64,000 bases of DNA, taken from contig NZ_JAHREN010000001.1 of the NCBI RefSeq assembly GCF_019084075.1, forward strand, positions 620,001 through 684,000, given 5' to 3'. Numbering within the stretch: position 1 is the first letter of the stretch; every line of letters starts with the position of its first letter. Made by a program: the position numbers and the translations under genes. The DNA is from Siccirubricoccus sp. G192 (GTDB lineage Bacteria; Pseudomonadota; Alphaproteobacteria; Acetobacterales; Acetobacteraceae). Positions 1 to 9,161 of the stretch are shown here, in pieces. The notes under the pieces were generated by a model. It saw only the letters and a list, made by a program, of their open reading frames with translations, searched no databases and was not told the origin of the DNA.

Positions 1-629
1 TGCAGATGGCCATGGAACAGGTGCCGGATACGGGCGCGATGCGGCGCCAGCACGTCCCAGAATGCCGCGGTGTCCTGCAACGCCGCCCGGTCCATGCCGG
101 GCATGCCGACGGGCAGCGGCGGGTGGTGCAGGAACAGCAGCACCGGCCCCGCATCCTCCGCCAGCCGCGCCGCCAGCCAGTCGAGGCGCGCGGCGCAGAG
201 CCGGCCCTCCGGCCGCCCCGGCGCGTGCGTGTCCAGCATGAGGCAGCGGCCGGCGGGGCTGTCCAGCGCCTGCTGCACGAAGCCGCCCGGGTCGAGCGGC
301 GCTTCCGGGAAGGCGGCGCGGAAGGCGGCACGGTTGTCGTGGTTGCCGAGCAGGAGATGCGCGGGGCAGGGCAGGCCGGCCAGCATCTCCCGCAGCCGCG
401 CATAGCCCGCCGGCTCTCCCTCCCGCACCAGGTCGCCGGTCACCACCGCGAAGCCGGCGGGGGCGGCGCTCTCCGGGCCATGGCGGCGGGCGATGTCGGC
501 GATGGCGGCCGCAAGGCCGAGCGCCGGGTCCAGCCCGCGCAGCGTCCCGCCGGGCGGCGGCAGATGCGGGTCGGTGAGGTGCAGGAAGTGGAAGGGCGGC
601 ATGGCGGCCAGGCTTGGTTCCCGGGTCAT
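1..629 (-). CDS. Metallophosphoesterase, 3' part cut by window edge
   Basis: Calcineurin-like phosphoesterase, probably a cyclic-nucleotide or other phosphodiester hydrolase of the cytoplasm. I translated the minus strand from the ATG at 629. Metal-binding motifs appear in family order: D20-x-H22 in LTDPH, GDLV near residue 65, GNHD near 95-98, then LHHPP, and FHGHLH at the edge of the window. The C-terminus lies outside. The start codon overlaps the stop of the upstream gene (ATGA at 626-629), so the two are probably translationally coupled. A second in-frame ATG at codon 10 is a possible alternative start. The substrate cannot be told from sequence; CpdA/Icc-like phosphodiesterase is the nearest class. 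Confidence 0.8.
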   Translation of the reverse strand, partial: MTREPSLAAMPPFHFLHLTDPHLPPPGGTLRGLDPALGLAAAIADIARRHGPESAAPAGFAVVTGDLVREGEPAGYARLREMLAGLPCPAHLLLGNHDNRAAFRAAFPEAPLDPGGFVQQALDSPAGRCLMLDTHAPGRPEGRLCAARLDWLAARLAEDAGPVLLFLHHPPLPVGMPGMDRAALQDTAAFWDVLAPHRARIRHLFHGHL

Positions 630-1087
630 TCCTCGTAACGGTAGCGGAAATCACAATGCGTGGCGCCGCCCATGATGGTCTGGCTGCGGGTGAGCCTGAG
701 CCTGGGGTCGTAGCCCTCGCAGAAGGCGCCGTCGCGGTTGCAGGACAGCACGGCGCCGAGCTCCGCCAGCCCCATCCCGCGGTACATCTCGGCATATCGG
801 CAGCGCGTGACGTTGAAGTCGTAATTCCGCGCATCCGCCCGCACCACCTCGATCTCCAGCGCCTCGCCCTTCGTCCAGCGCGGTTGCAGGGAGATGAAAT
901 GCGCGAGGCTGGGGCCTTCCGGCGACTCCTGCGCCATCTCCGCCGCCGCCGATTGCGCCAGCTTCACGATGGCGCGGGTGAGAATCGCCTTGGCCTGCTC
1001 GGCGCCGATGCTGGCGGCCATCTCCTCATACAGGCCCTTGGCAAAGGCGGCCTCGATGCGGCGCTGTTCGAGGATGCTGTCGGTCAT
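626..1087 (-). CDS. L-2-amino-thiazoline-4-carboxylate hydrolase-like protein
   Basis: A 153-residue protein that looks like the ATC-hydrolase family, whose founding member opens the thiazoline ring in bacterial cysteine synthesis; most family members have no proven role. An alpha-helical N-terminus (residues 1-55) leads into a beta-rich half. That half contains the conserved patterns NVTRCRYAEMYR, LSCNRDGAFCEGYDP and the closing GGATHCDFRY, which carry the conserved cysteines. I chose the ATG at 1087 because the family pattern begins there; the open frame running further upstream is only antisense to the next gene. It overlaps the metallophosphoesterase start by four bases. Family assignment is by motif memory, so function is tentative. 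Confidence 0.65.
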   Translation of the reverse strand: MTDSILEQRRIEAAFAKGLYEEMAASIGAEQAKAILTRAIVKLAQSAAAEMAQESPEGPSLAHFISLQPRWTKGEALEIEVVRADARNYDFNVTRCRYAEMYRGMGLAELGAVLSCNRDGAFCEGYDPRLRLTRSQTIMGGATHCDFRYRYEE

Positions 1088-1147
1088 GCCTTGTTCCCGT
1101 GCCCGGAACGGGCAGAGTAGCGGCTCAGGCAGACCGAGGGGAAGCGC

Positions 1148-2056
1148 ATGGAGATCAGCAGCGTCTGCGTCGCCGGCGGCGGCGTGATGGGCATGGGCAT
1201 CCTGCGCAGCTTCGCCGCCGCCGGCTTCGACTGCCGGTTGCTGAGCCGCGACCCGGCCGCCCCCAAGCCCGGCCTGCCGGCGGGCGTGCGGCGGATCGGC
1301 CGGGCGGAGGGGCCGCCGCCCGACCTGCTGATCGAGAGCATCCCGGAAGACCTGGCGCTGAAGCGCGATTTCCTGGCCGGCATCGAGGCCGCCTGGGGCG
1401 GGCGCTGCATCATCGCCTCCAATACCTCGGTCCTGCCCTTGCAGGAGCTGGCGGATGCACTGGCGCATCCGGCGCGCTTCTGCGGCCTGCACTACATGCA
1501 GCCCGCCGAGACCTTCGCCTATGCCGAGCTGATCGCGGTGCGCCAATCCGATCCGGCGATGCTGGGGGCGGTGGAGGCCGCGCTGGCCCGCACCGGCAAG
1601 CAGGCGCTGCGGCTCAACCGGCCGGTGCCCGGCGCCCTCATCAACCGGTTGCAGCACGCCATGGCGAACGAGGCCTATCACCTCATCCAGGAGGGCGTGG
1701 TGGATGCCGCCACGGTGGACCTGGTGGTGCGGCGGATGCTCGGGCCGCGCATGGCGGTGACCGGGCTGATCGAGCAGAAGGATCTTTCCGGCCTCGGCAC
1801 CCATGCCGCCTCCCAGGCCGGGCTGGTGCCGTTGCTGCACCAGGGAGGCGAGGCGGCATCCTTCGTGCTGGACCTGCCGCAGCGGGGCGAGACGGGGGCC
1901 GATGCGGGCCTCGGCTTCTATGACTGGCGCGCGGCCGACCCCGCCGCCTACCGCGCCTTCGCGACGCATTTCTTTGCGCGTTTCCTGGCCTTGCAGGCGG
2001 AGGTGGAGGCGGCACGACCGGCGGTGGCGCCCCAGCCGCGGCGGCATCCCGGCTAG
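1148..2056 (+). CDS. 3-hydroxyacyl-CoA dehydrogenase, NAD-binding
   Basis: A 302-residue short-form 3-hydroxyacyl-CoA dehydrogenase, which would oxidise a 3-hydroxyacyl-CoA (or 3-hydroxybutyryl-CoA) with NAD+. The N-terminal Rossmann fold shows [11 protein letters not shown] at residues 8-18. This is followed by the family pattern [14 protein letters not shown], then SNTSVLP and the catalytic-histidine region [11 protein letters not shown] around residue 115. The C-terminal helical domain begins at [14 protein letters not shown]. It is divergent from the ATC-hydrolase-like gene with only 60 bases between starts, so promoters must overlap. Length fits single-domain family members. A more specialised role such as L-carnitine or gulonate dehydrogenase is possible. 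Confidence 0.8.
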   Translation: MEISSVCVAGGGVMGMGILRSFAAAGFDCRLLSRDPAAPKPGLPAGVRRIGRAEGPPPDLLIESIPEDLALKRDFLAGIEAAWGGRCIIASNTSVLPLQELADALAHPARFCGLHYMQPAETFAYAELIAVRQSDPAMLGAVEAALARTGKQALRLNRPVPGALINRLQHAMANEAYHLIQEGVVDAATVDLVVRRMLGPRMAVTGLIEQKDLSGLGTHAASQAGLVPLLHQGGEAASFVLDLPQRGETGADAGLGFYDWRAADPAAYRAFATHFFARFLALQAEVEAARPAVAPQPRRHPG

Positions 2057-2214
2057 GGTCGAGGCCGGGTCGCAAAAGCCGGGCCTTCTTGATCCAGGTC
2101 ATGTCCGGGGTTATGCCGCTACGGCATTCTCCGCCCATGATCTCCCCGCCGCGGCACAGGGTTGCGGCTGATTCATGGGGCATTTCGCCGACCATGCCAT
2201 TATACCTCCGGACG

Positions 2215-3441
2215 ATGAGCACGCGCGCCGCCTTCCTTGCCCATTGCCGCGACAGCCTGGCCAGCCTCCGCCAGGAGGGCCGCTACAGGGAATTCGCCCG
2301 GCTGGAACGGCTGGCGGACCGCTTCCCGGTCTATCGCTGGCATGGGGCGGAGGGGCCGCGCGAGGTCACCGTCTGGTCCTCCAACGACTATCTCGGCATG
2401 GGCACCCACCCGGCGGTGCTGGCGGCGGCGACCCGGGCCATCGCGGCGCATGGCGCCGGCGCCGGCGGCACCCGCAACATCTCCGGCACCTCGCCCCTGC
2501 ATGCGGCGCTGGAGGAGGAACTGGCAGCACTGCATGGCAAGGGCGCGGCGCTGCTCTTCGGCAGCGGCTACATCTCCAATGAGGCCGGCATCGCCGCGGT
2601 GCTGGAGGCGCTGCCGGGCTTCCATGTCTTCAGCGACGCCAAGAACCACGCCTCGATGATCGCCGGCATGCGCGGCGCCAAGGGCGCGGTGCGGCATATC
2701 TGGCGGCACAACGACCTCGACGACCTGGAGGCGCAACTGGCCGCCGCACCGGCCGAGGCGCCCAAGCTGATCGCCTTCGAGAGCGTCTATTCCATGGATG
2801 GCGACATCGCCCCGATCGGCGCCATCTGCGACCTGGCCGAGCGTTACGGCGCACTGACCTATCTCGATGAGGTGCATGCCGTGGGCCTCTATGGCCCGAC
2901 CGGCGGCGGCATTTCCGAGCGTGACGGCGTGGCGCAGCAGGTGGACCTGATCGAGGGCACGCTGGCCAAGGGGTTTGGCGTGCTGGGCGGCTACATCGCC
3001 GGCGATGCCGATATGGTGGACTATATCCGCAGCGTGGCCGGCGGGCTGATCTTCACCACCGCCCTACCCCCCGCGGTGGCCGGCGCGGCGCTGGAGAGCG
3101 TGCGGCTGCTGCGCCGCGACCCCGCCCGGCGGGAGCGGCTGGCGGAACGCGCGGCGGCGCTGAAATCGGCGCTGGACGCGGCCGGCCTGCCGCGCATCCC
3201 CGGGCCGAGCCATATCGTGCCGGTCGCGGTGGGCGAGGCCGAACTCTGCCGGCAGGTGGCGCGCCGCCTGCTACAGGAGCATGGGCTCTATGCCACGCCG
3301 ATCAACTACCCCACCGTACCGCGCGGCACGGAACGGCTGCGGCTCTGCGCCACGCCCTTCCATACGGATGCGATGATCGCCGAGCTGGTCGCGGCGCTGC
3401 GGGCGGTGCTGCCGGCCAGGGTGCGGTTCGCCGCGGAATAG
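2215..3441 (+). CDS. hemA: 5-aminolevulinate synthase
   Basis: PLP-dependent condensation of glycine and succinyl-CoA to 5-aminolevulinate, the first step of tetrapyrrole synthesis in alphaproteobacteria. From the ATG at 2215 the protein has 408 residues, the normal length. The start is followed by a typical N-terminal stretch ending in SSNDYLGMG (55-63). Visible family motifs are [12 protein letters not shown] (85-96), NHASMIAG (144-151), the cofactor motif [12 protein letters not shown] (217-228) with D219 and H221, and the Schiff-base lysine K252 in GTLAKGFG. A second hallmark, [15 protein letters not shown], lies near the C-terminus. An earlier in-frame ATG at 2089 would add 42 poorly conserved residues. 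The TAG stop abuts repeat copy 1. Confidence 0.95.
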   Translation: MSTRAAFLAHCRDSLASLRQEGRYREFARLERLADRFPVYRWHGAEGPREVTVWSSNDYLGMGTHPAVLAAATRAIAAHGAGAGGTRNISGTSPLHAALEEELAALHGKGAALLFGSGYISNEAGIAAVLEALPGFHVFSDAKNHASMIAGMRGAKGAVRHIWRHNDLDDLEAQLAAAPAEAPKLIAFESVYSMDGDIAPIGAICDLAERYGALTYLDEVHAVGLYGPTGGGISERDGVAQQVDLIEGTLAKGFGVLGGYIAGDADMVDYIRSVAGGLIFTTALPPAVAGAALESVRLLRRDPARRERLAERAAALKSALDAAGLPRIPGPSHIVPVAVGEAELCRQVARRLLQEHGLYATPINYPTVPRGTERLRLCATPFHTDAMIAELVAALRAVLPARVRFAAE

Positions 3442-3495
3442 AGCGGATCGCCGCAGGACGGAACCGCCCGGAGGCGTGAATCCGCTCTACAAACA
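3441..3495 (-). repeat. 3'-end palindromic element, copy 1
   Basis: Begins at the last base of the hemA TAG stop. Read in the hemA direction it is GAGCGGATCGCC, a GC stem with a GGAAC tip, then GGCGTGAATCCGCTC and TACAAACA. The ends form an 8-bp inverted repeat, GAGCGGAT/ATCCGCTC. It differs from the copy at 45541-45595 at only two positions over 55 bases. Confidence 0.9.
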
Positions 3496-3557
3496 ATAGG
3501 TTACAGCGGCGTGCCGAACCATCAATTCGGCACGCCGCTGTAGGCGGGCAACCTATT
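3495..3557. terminator. Long perfect hairpin between converging genes
   Basis: A 17-bp perfect stem: the left arm 3502-3518 starts TACAGCGGCG, the loop is CCATCAA, and the right arm is 3526-3542. It is enclosed by AATAGGTT (3495-3502) and AACCTATT (3550-3557). It lies between hemA and the converging lipoprotein gene and overlaps the latter's stop. A bidirectional terminator or mRNA 3'-end stabiliser is likely. There is no U-tract typical of a Rho-independent terminator. Confidence 0.7.
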
Positions 3558-3894
3558 CGGCGCGAAGGCCGCCATCCAGGATGGTGATGCGCCCGGTGGC
3601 GCAGCCATCCATCCCCTGCAATTCCACCGCCCGCCCATTGGCCCAGACGGCGCGCAGCGCATGGCTGCCGGTGCCCGGCAGCGGCAGCGTCATGCCGGCG
3701 CCGGCCGGCAGCCCGGCCCGGCCGAGCAACTCCGTGCCCCAGGCCGGCGGCGTGCCGGTGCCGAGATAGAGCTGCTCCACCACCAGGCCGGAGGCATTGA
3801 CCAGCGGCACGCCGCGCGGCCCGCAGGACTCGCGGGTACCGGAGCCGGTGCAGCCCGCCAGGAGGGCGGCGGCAAGTAGCAGGCAGGGGCGCAT
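3553..3894 (-). CDS. Small secreted lipoprotein, unknown function
   Basis: A 113-residue protein beginning with a classic lipoprotein signal: MRPCLLLAAALLAGC, lipobox LAGC with the acylated cysteine at position 15. The mature part is Gly/Leu rich with two further Cys (in ESCGPRG and MDGCATG), which may pair. The pattern WGTELLGRAGLPAGAG followed by HALRAVWANG and ITILDGG suggests a small all-beta domain. I do not recognise a named family. The gene sits 29 bases downstream of the amidase gene on the same strand and could be co-transcribed with it. Membrane anchoring is inferred from the lipobox only. Confidence 0.7.
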   Translation of the reverse strand: MRPCLLLAAALLAGCTGSGTRESCGPRGVPLVNASGLVVEQLYLGTGTPPAWGTELLGRAGLPAGAGMTLPLPGTGSHALRAVWANGRAVELQGMDGCATGRITILDGGLRAE

Positions 3895-3923
3895 GTGGCG
3901 GCTTCCCCGGGCTCCGCTGCCGT

Positions 3924-5327
3924 TCAGGCCGGGTCGATCGGCGCGGGCGGCACGCCGCCGGCCTCGATCGCCTCGCCGGCCTTCAGCAGCAGGTCCTCCC
4001 GGTAGCGGCCGGCGACGAGCTGCACGCCCACCGGCACGCGGCCGACCAGGCCGGTGGCGACGGCCAGGCCCGGCAGGCTCAGCAGCGGCAGGCCCACCTG
4101 CGGCAGTTGCGCCGCCAGGATACGCTGGAAATCCTCGAAGCTCGCCACGTCGGACTGGTCGCGGAAAGGCAATTCGCCGGAGGTCGGCATCAGCAGCACC
4201 GGGTAGCGCTCGAAGAACAGCAGCCATTGCCGCAGCAGCCCGGCGCGGCGCTGCAAGGCGTCCTGGAAGGCGCCGAGATCCGGGCTGGGGCAGAGCCGTT
4301 CCATATAGCCATAGATGACGGTGGCCTCCGGGTCGGCCTCGCGGGCGATGACGGTGCCGAGGTTGCGGCGCGTCTCGGCCAGCCAGAGCATGGCCTGGAG
4401 ATGGGCGGGCTCCTGCAAGGGCGGCGTCTCCGACACCTCCTCCACCGTCCAGCCGGCGGCCTCCAGGCGGCGGGCGGCGTCGCGCAGCGCGGCTTCCACC
4501 TCGGGCTGCACCTTCATGCCCTCGGGCGCGATGCAGAGTGCGGCGCGCTGCGGCGCGGGCGGGCCTTCCAGCGGCGCCGGCACATACCAGGGATCGCGCG
4601 GATCGGGCTGGCTCAGCGCCGCGAGCCCCAGGCGGATATCCGCCATGGTCCGGGCGATGGGGCCGGAGACCGCCATCAACTGCGCGCCGATCGCCCGTTC
4701 CGCGCCGGAGGCGTTGAAGGCGGCGATGCGGCCGATGGTCGGGCGCAGGCCGTGGATGCCGCAGGCATAGGCGGGATAGCGGATGGAACCGCCGATATCC
4801 GTGCCATGCCCAATGGTGCCGATGCCCGCCGCCGTGGCCGCCGCCGCCCCGCCCGAGGAGCCGCCCGGGGTTATGCCGGGATCGCGCGGGTTCTTCGTAT
4901 GCCCATGCACCTGGTTGTTGGTGAACCAACGCAGCGAGAAGGCGGGCGTATTGGTGCGGCCGAGGATCACGGCGCCGGCGCGGCGGAAATTCGCCACCAC
5001 CGGATTGTCCTGCTCGGCGATCAGGTCGCGTTGGAGGCGCAGCCCATTGGTGGTGGCCCAGCCCTTCTGGTCCGCATTCACCTTGATGGTGACGGGGACG
5101 CCGGCCATCGGCCCGGGGTCCTCGCCACGGGCCAGGGCCGCATCCACGGCGGCGGCCTCGGCGAGGGTTTCCTCGGGGTTGTGCGCGATCACGGCATTGA
5201 TGCGCGGATTCACCGCATCGAGCCGGGCGAGGGCATCGCGCGCGGCTTCGGTGGCGGAGACATCGCGCGCACGGATGCGGGTGGCGAGGGCGGTGGCGGA
5301 GAGGCGCCAGAGATCGGTCGTGGTCAT
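3924..5327 (-). CDS. Amidase signature family hydrolase
   Basis: Amidase-signature enzyme of 467 residues that would hydrolyse a carboxylic amide; the substrate is unknown. The Ser-cisSer-Lys triad is readable: K82 in PVTIKVNADQKG, the cis-serine at S157 in the GGSSGG loop (155-160), and nucleophile S181 in GTDIGGSIRYPA. No signal peptide is seen, so it is cytoplasmic. I start at the ATG at 5327 because the family pattern begins with LWRLSATALA a few residues in; in-frame ATGs at 5387, 5360 and 5351 could add up to 20 residues. The lipoprotein gene follows. The peroxidase gene lies divergently upstream. Glutamyl-tRNA amidotransferase subunit A is unlikely because no gatB or gatC is adjacent. 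Confidence 0.88.
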   Translation of the reverse strand: MTTTDLWRLSATALATRIRARDVSATEAARDALARLDAVNPRINAVIAHNPEETLAEAAAVDAALARGEDPGPMAGVPVTIKVNADQKGWATTNGLRLQRDLIAEQDNPVVANFRRAGAVILGRTNTPAFSLRWFTNNQVHGHTKNPRDPGITPGGSSGGAAAATAAGIGTIGHGTDIGGSIRYPAYACGIHGLRPTIGRIAAFNASGAERAIGAQLMAVSGPIARTMADIRLGLAALSQPDPRDPWYVPAPLEGPPAPQRAALCIAPEGMKVQPEVEAALRDAARRLEAAGWTVEEVSETPPLQEPAHLQAMLWLAETRRNLGTVIAREADPEATVIYGYMERLCPSPDLGAFQDALQRRAGLLRQWLLFFERYPVLLMPTSGELPFRDQSDVASFEDFQRILAAQLPQVGLPLLSLPGLAVATGLVGRVPVGVQLVAGRYREDLLLKAGEAIEAGGVPPAPIDPA

Positions 5328-5547
5328 GTCGGCGGCGTTCCCCTGCTGCATCGGCTGCATGGTCCCGCGCCGCCGAAGAGGGGTCAATCCGCGTCTGGCG
5401 CGAGGCCGGATTCAGGCCACGGCAAAGTTGAAATTCCCGAGAGAGGCACAGTCGCACCGGAGCAAAGGACTAGCCTCACCCGCGCCGGTTGTCGCGTCCC
5501 CGGCCAGGCGTCGCTCGGCCTGGCTTGGCGGGTGAAAGGACAGGATC

Positions 5548-7188
5548 ATGGCAGGACATGGCAGTGACAATCGCGGCCTGGCGGCTGGCGCCCTGCCCGG
5601 CGTCGCCTTCGGCCGATTTGGCCAGATGTTCGATCCGCAGCAGGTCAGGCCGGCACTGAAGCTGCCGGAGGCCGCGCTGCGCGCCATCGCCGAGGCGATG
5701 ATCAAGGAGGATGTCGGGGCGCCGATCACGGAACTCGAACCGGTGGACGAGAATCCCACGCTCCCCGCCGGCTACACCTATTTCGGCCAGTTCGTGGACC
5801 ACGACATCACCTTCGACCCCACGCCGCTGAACGCCTCCGAGGTGGATGTCAGCGCCCTGGTCGATTTCCGCTCACCGGCGCTCGATCTCGACAACGTCTA
5901 TGGACGCGGTCCCGACGACCAGCCCTATCTCTACGACGGACTCCGGCTGCGGGTCGGCCGCGCGATGGATTCGGGCGGAGCCGGGACCGGCACGCGGCAT
6001 GACCTGTTCCGGCTCGACCCCAGCGGCATCCCGGTGCTCGGCGATAAGCGCAACGACGAAAACAAGATCGTCTCGCAGATCCATGGCGCGCTCATCGCCT
6101 TCCACAACAAGGTCGTGGGCGACGATGCGCTGATCCGCAGCTTCGGCGCCGACCCGACCCGCGACCCCGACCGGTTCCAGGCCGCGGCCGCCATCCTCCG
6201 CTGGCACTACCAATGGGTGGTGCTGCATGACTATCTGGAGCGCATCTGCGAACCCGGCATGGTGACGGAGGTGCTGAACCCGGGCGGCACGCCGCGCCTG
6301 ACCAACTATCTCCAGGCCAAGGCGCACTACGCCTATATGCCGGTCGAATTCTCCGGCGCTGCCTTCCGCTTCGGGCATTCCATGGTGCGGCCGAGCTATG
6401 CGCTGAACTCGGTTGTCTTCACCACCGATCCCAATGCCGCTGACCAGCCGCGCATCCCGACCTTCTCGGGCGACCCCGACCCCCGCAAGAACATGAACGG
6501 CTTCCCCGGCACCCTGCCCGATCACTGGGGCATCGACTGGGGCTACTTCCTGGATGGCGAGCTTGGCACGAAAACAGGGCCGGGCTTCAAGGTGCCGCAG
6601 CCCTCCTACCGGATCGACGCATTGCTGGCCGGCCCGCTGGCGGACCTGCCGGAGTTTCGCGGGGCCAAGCCGGATTGGGTGCGCAACCTGGCCTTCCGCA
6701 ACCTGCAACGCGGCCAGATGCTGCGCCTTCCCTCGGGCCAGGCGGTCGCGATGCATCTCGGCATCGCGCCACTGCCGGACGATATCCTGTGGGACGCGGG
6801 CTCGCGCCTGTTCGATGCCACGAAGGCGGGCGAGGAGGTGAAGCAGGCCATCGCCGAGACGCGCGCCGCGCGGGCCAAGGTCAAGGCGGAATGGCTGGAC
6901 CGGCCTGATGGCGCGCTCCGCGGCAACACGCCGCTCTGGTACTACATCCTGCGGGAGGCCGAGTATTACGGCGTTACCCACGACCCGAACGAGCCGGCCG
7001 TCGGCTGCGGTGGCCAGCATCTCGGGCCGGTCGGCAGCCGGATTGTCGCCGAGACCCTGATCGGGATGCTCTGGTGCGACAAATCCTCCTTCCTGCACAG
7101 TGCCCGCGGCTTCGCGCCGCTACCCGGCATCGCGCAGGGCGCGAAACGCTTCACGCTCGACCGGCTGGTGGCCTTCGCCCTCGGCTGA
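5548..7188 (+). CDS. Animal-type heme peroxidase (peroxidase-cyclooxygenase superfamily)
   Basis: A 546-residue protein of the animal heme peroxidase family (myeloperoxidase, peroxinectin and lactoperoxidase relatives), rare but known in bacteria. The distal-side motif YFGQFVDHDITF gives Q81, D84 and H85, matching the Q-x-x-D-H pattern of myeloperoxidase. A second block AFRFGHSMVRPSY carries the expected proximal histidine H277. NLQRGQMLRLPSGQ and the C-terminal LWYYILREAE block are also family-like. I see no signal peptide, so export would need another route. A good ribosome site (AAAGGACAGG) precedes the ATG. It would use H2O2 to oxidise halides or organic donors; the substrate is unknown. 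It stands alone between divergent and convergent neighbours. Confidence 0.9.
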   Translation: MAGHGSDNRGLAAGALPGVAFGRFGQMFDPQQVRPALKLPEAALRAIAEAMIKEDVGAPITELEPVDENPTLPAGYTYFGQFVDHDITFDPTPLNASEVDVSALVDFRSPALDLDNVYGRGPDDQPYLYDGLRLRVGRAMDSGGAGTGTRHDLFRLDPSGIPVLGDKRNDENKIVSQIHGALIAFHNKVVGDDALIRSFGADPTRDPDRFQAAAAILRWHYQWVVLHDYLERICEPGMVTEVLNPGGTPRLTNYLQAKAHYAYMPVEFSGAAFRFGHSMVRPSYALNSVVFTTDPNAADQPRIPTFSGDPDPRKNMNGFPGTLPDHWGIDWGYFLDGELGTKTGPGFKVPQPSYRIDALLAGPLADLPEFRGAKPDWVRNLAFRNLQRGQMLRLPSGQAVAMHLGIAPLPDDILWDAGSRLFDATKAGEEVKQAIAETRAARAKVKAEWLDRPDGALRGNTPLWYYILREAEYYGVTHDPNEPAVGCGGQHLGPVGSRIVAETLIGMLWCDKSSFLHSARGFAPLPGIAQGAKRFTLDRLVAFALG

Positions 7189-7210
7189 ACCCGGGCGAGG
7201 GCGCGGCGCC

Positions 7211-8380
7211 CTATCCCGGCAACCCAAGCACGTTCTTGCTCAGGATGTTCCGCTGGATCTCGTTGCTGCCGCCATAGATCGTCGCCGGCCGCGCCTGGAT
7301 GTACAGCCCACCGATATTCAGGTCGCGGTTGCCCTCCATCGGCTCCAGCAGTCCGGCATTCTCGCCGCCCACTTCCAGCATCGTGTCGGTGATGCTCTGG
7401 AAGAGTTCGGTCTGGATGATCTTCAGCATGGAGACATCCGGGCCGAGGCTCTCGCCGCGCTTCAGCTTGCTCACATAGACGCCGTAGAGCGCCTTCAGAT
7501 CCTCAAGTTCCAGCCGGAGGCGGGCGTAGCGGTCCTGGAATTCCAGATCCTCCCAGACCCCCATGCGCTCGGCCAGGATCTTCAGGCGGGACAGCGCATA
7601 GGCGGATTGGCGGGGGGAGCCGATGAAGATGCGCTCGAAGCCGAGCAGCGCCTTCGCCATGTCCCAGCCCTTGTTGAGCTGGCCGACGAGATTTTCCTTC
7701 GGCACGCGGACATTGTCGAAGAAGACCTCGCAGAACTCGTCATGCATCTCGAGGTTGATGATCGGCCGCACGGTGATGCCTGGTGTCTGCATGTCCACCA
7801 GCAGGAAGGAGATGCCCTCCTGCTTCTTCGCATTCTTGTCGGTGCGGACGAGCAGGAAGATCCAGTTGGCGTCGGTGGCGAGCGTCGTCCAGGTCTTCTG
7901 GCCATTGACCACGTAATGGTCGCCATCCAGCACCGCTTCGGTCCTGAGCGCCGCCAGGTCGCTGCCGGCATTGGGCTCGGAATAGCCCTGGCACCAGATA
8001 TGCTCGCCCGTCAGGATCTTCGGCAGGAAGCGCTGCTTCTGCTCCTCGGTGCCGTATTTGATCACCAGCGGCCCGAGCATGACGATGCCGTGGTCATTGG
8101 TGCGGGCCACGCCGTGGCGTTCGTATTCCTCGGTGAGGATGATCTGCTTGGTGGGCGAGAGGCCGAGCCCGCCATGCTCCTTCGGCCAGCCCGGGCAGAG
8201 CCAGCCCTTCTCGGCGAGCTTGAAATACCAGCCCTGGTTCTCGCTCCAATGCAGGCGCTTCGGCGGGTTGCGGAGTTCCTCCGGGTAGTTCTCCGCGAGG
8301 AAGCGGCGCACCACCAGGCGGAAATCCTCGTCGTCGAGGCTGTCGAGTTCGGCCGGCGCGGGAATGGTCACGGCACTCAT
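7211..8380 (-). CDS. Acyl-CoA dehydrogenase (FAD), large-type
   Basis: A 389-residue flavin-dependent acyl-CoA dehydrogenase for alpha,beta-dehydrogenation of an acyl-CoA, electrons passing to ETF. Typical blocks are GWPKEHGGLGLS near residue 65, CQGYSEPNAGSDLAAL (FAD/substrate loop), VVNGQKTWTT, and the C-terminal IYGGSNEIQRNIL. It is the last gene of a minus-strand run, only 4 bases after the enoyl-CoA hydratase. With the second, shorter dehydrogenase in the same run it may form an alpha/beta heteromeric enzyme, as in steroid or branched acyl-CoA degradation; that pairing is inferred. No fusion or truncation is seen. Confidence 0.92.
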   Translation of the reverse strand: MSAVTIPAPAELDSLDDEDFRLVVRRFLAENYPEELRNPPKRLHWSENQGWYFKLAEKGWLCPGWPKEHGGLGLSPTKQIILTEEYERHGVARTNDHGIVMLGPLVIKYGTEEQKQRFLPKILTGEHIWCQGYSEPNAGSDLAALRTEAVLDGDHYVVNGQKTWTTLATDANWIFLLVRTDKNAKKQEGISFLLVDMQTPGITVRPIINLEMHDEFCEVFFDNVRVPKENLVGQLNKGWDMAKALLGFERIFIGSPRQSAYALSRLKILAERMGVWEDLEFQDRYARLRLELEDLKALYGVYVSKLKRGESLGPDVSMLKIIQTELFQSITDTMLEVGGENAGLLEPMEGNRDLNIGGLYIQARPATIYGGSNEIQRNILSKNVLGLPG

Positions 8381-8384
8381 CGCA

Positions 8385-9161
8385 TCAGCTCCCTTTGAAT
8401 TCCGGTTGCCGCTTGCCGAGGAAGGCGGCGCGGCCCTCGGCGAAATCCTCCGTCAGGAACAGCGTGGCCTGGAAATGCCGCTCCTGCTCCAGCGCGCGGT
8501 CCAGCCCCTCGCCCAGCATCTGCTTGGTCAGCGCCATCGGCGCCGGCGCCTGTTCGGCCAGGAAGCGCGCCTTCTCCATGGCGGTGGCCAGCGCATGGCC
8601 CTTCGGCACCACCTGGTCCACCAGCCCGATGCGCTCGGCCTCGGTCGCCGTCATCTGCTGGTGGTAGAACAGGATCTGCCGCGCCCGGCCCTGGCCGACG
8701 CGGACCGGCAGGGTATGCGGCAGGCCGAGATCGGCCATCAGCCCGATCCGGCCGAAGCCGGCGGCCAGCCGCGCATCCTCCGCCGCCACGATGGTGTCGC
8801 AGGCGCAGGCGAGCGAGAGGCCCGCGCCGACGCAGAAGCCCTCCACCGCCGCCACCACGGGCACGCTGCCCATCACCATCAGGCGGACGAGCTGGTGCGA
8901 GAGCCGCATCCGCTCCCGCCCATCCAGCGGCGTCTTCACGTCCATGCCGGAGATGTCGCCGCCGGAGCAGAAATGCCCGCCCGAGCCGGTGATGACGATG
9001 GCGCGGATGGATTTGTCGCTCTGCGCCCGTTCCAGCGCCGCGATCAGCCCGATCCGGATCGGCATGGCGAAGGCATTGCGCCGCGCCGGATAGTCGAGCG
9101 TCAGCACCAGCACGGCGCCGTCCCGCTCCTCGATGAGCCGCATCACGGGTGCTTCACTCAT
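8385..9161 (-). CDS. Enoyl-CoA hydratase/isomerase family protein
   Basis: A 258-residue crotonase-fold protein that hydrates or isomerises an enoyl-CoA. The oxyanion-hole segments are visible: GHFCSGGDISGM near residue 65-75 and EGFCVGAGLSLACACD near 105-120. The C-terminal pattern KARFLAEQAPAPMALTKQML is usual for the family. The start (9161) overlaps the stop of the upstream acyl-CoA dehydrogenase in an ATGA, implying coupled translation. The dehydrogenase-hydratase-dehydrogenase order indicates a beta-oxidation-like pathway for one particular acyl-CoA. The exact reaction (hydratase, isomerase or hydrolase) cannot be fixed from sequence. Confidence 0.88.
   Translation of the reverse strand: MSEAPVMRLIEERDGAVLVLTLDYPARRNAFAMPIRIGLIAALERAQSDKSIRAIVITGSGGHFCSGGDISGMDVKTPLDGRERMRLSHQLVRLMVMGSVPVVAAVEGFCVGAGLSLACACDTIVAAEDARLAAGFGRIGLMADLGLPHTLPVRVGQGRARQILFYHQQMTATEAERIGLVDQVVPKGHALATAMEKARFLAEQAPAPMALTKQMLGEGLDRALEQERHFQATLFLTEDFAEGRAAFLGKRQPEFKGS

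Noticed and set aside
3495..3557. Hairpin considered as terminal inverted repeats of an insertion sequence
   Set aside because: The arms enclose only seven bases and no transposase; it sits between converging stop codons, as a terminator would.
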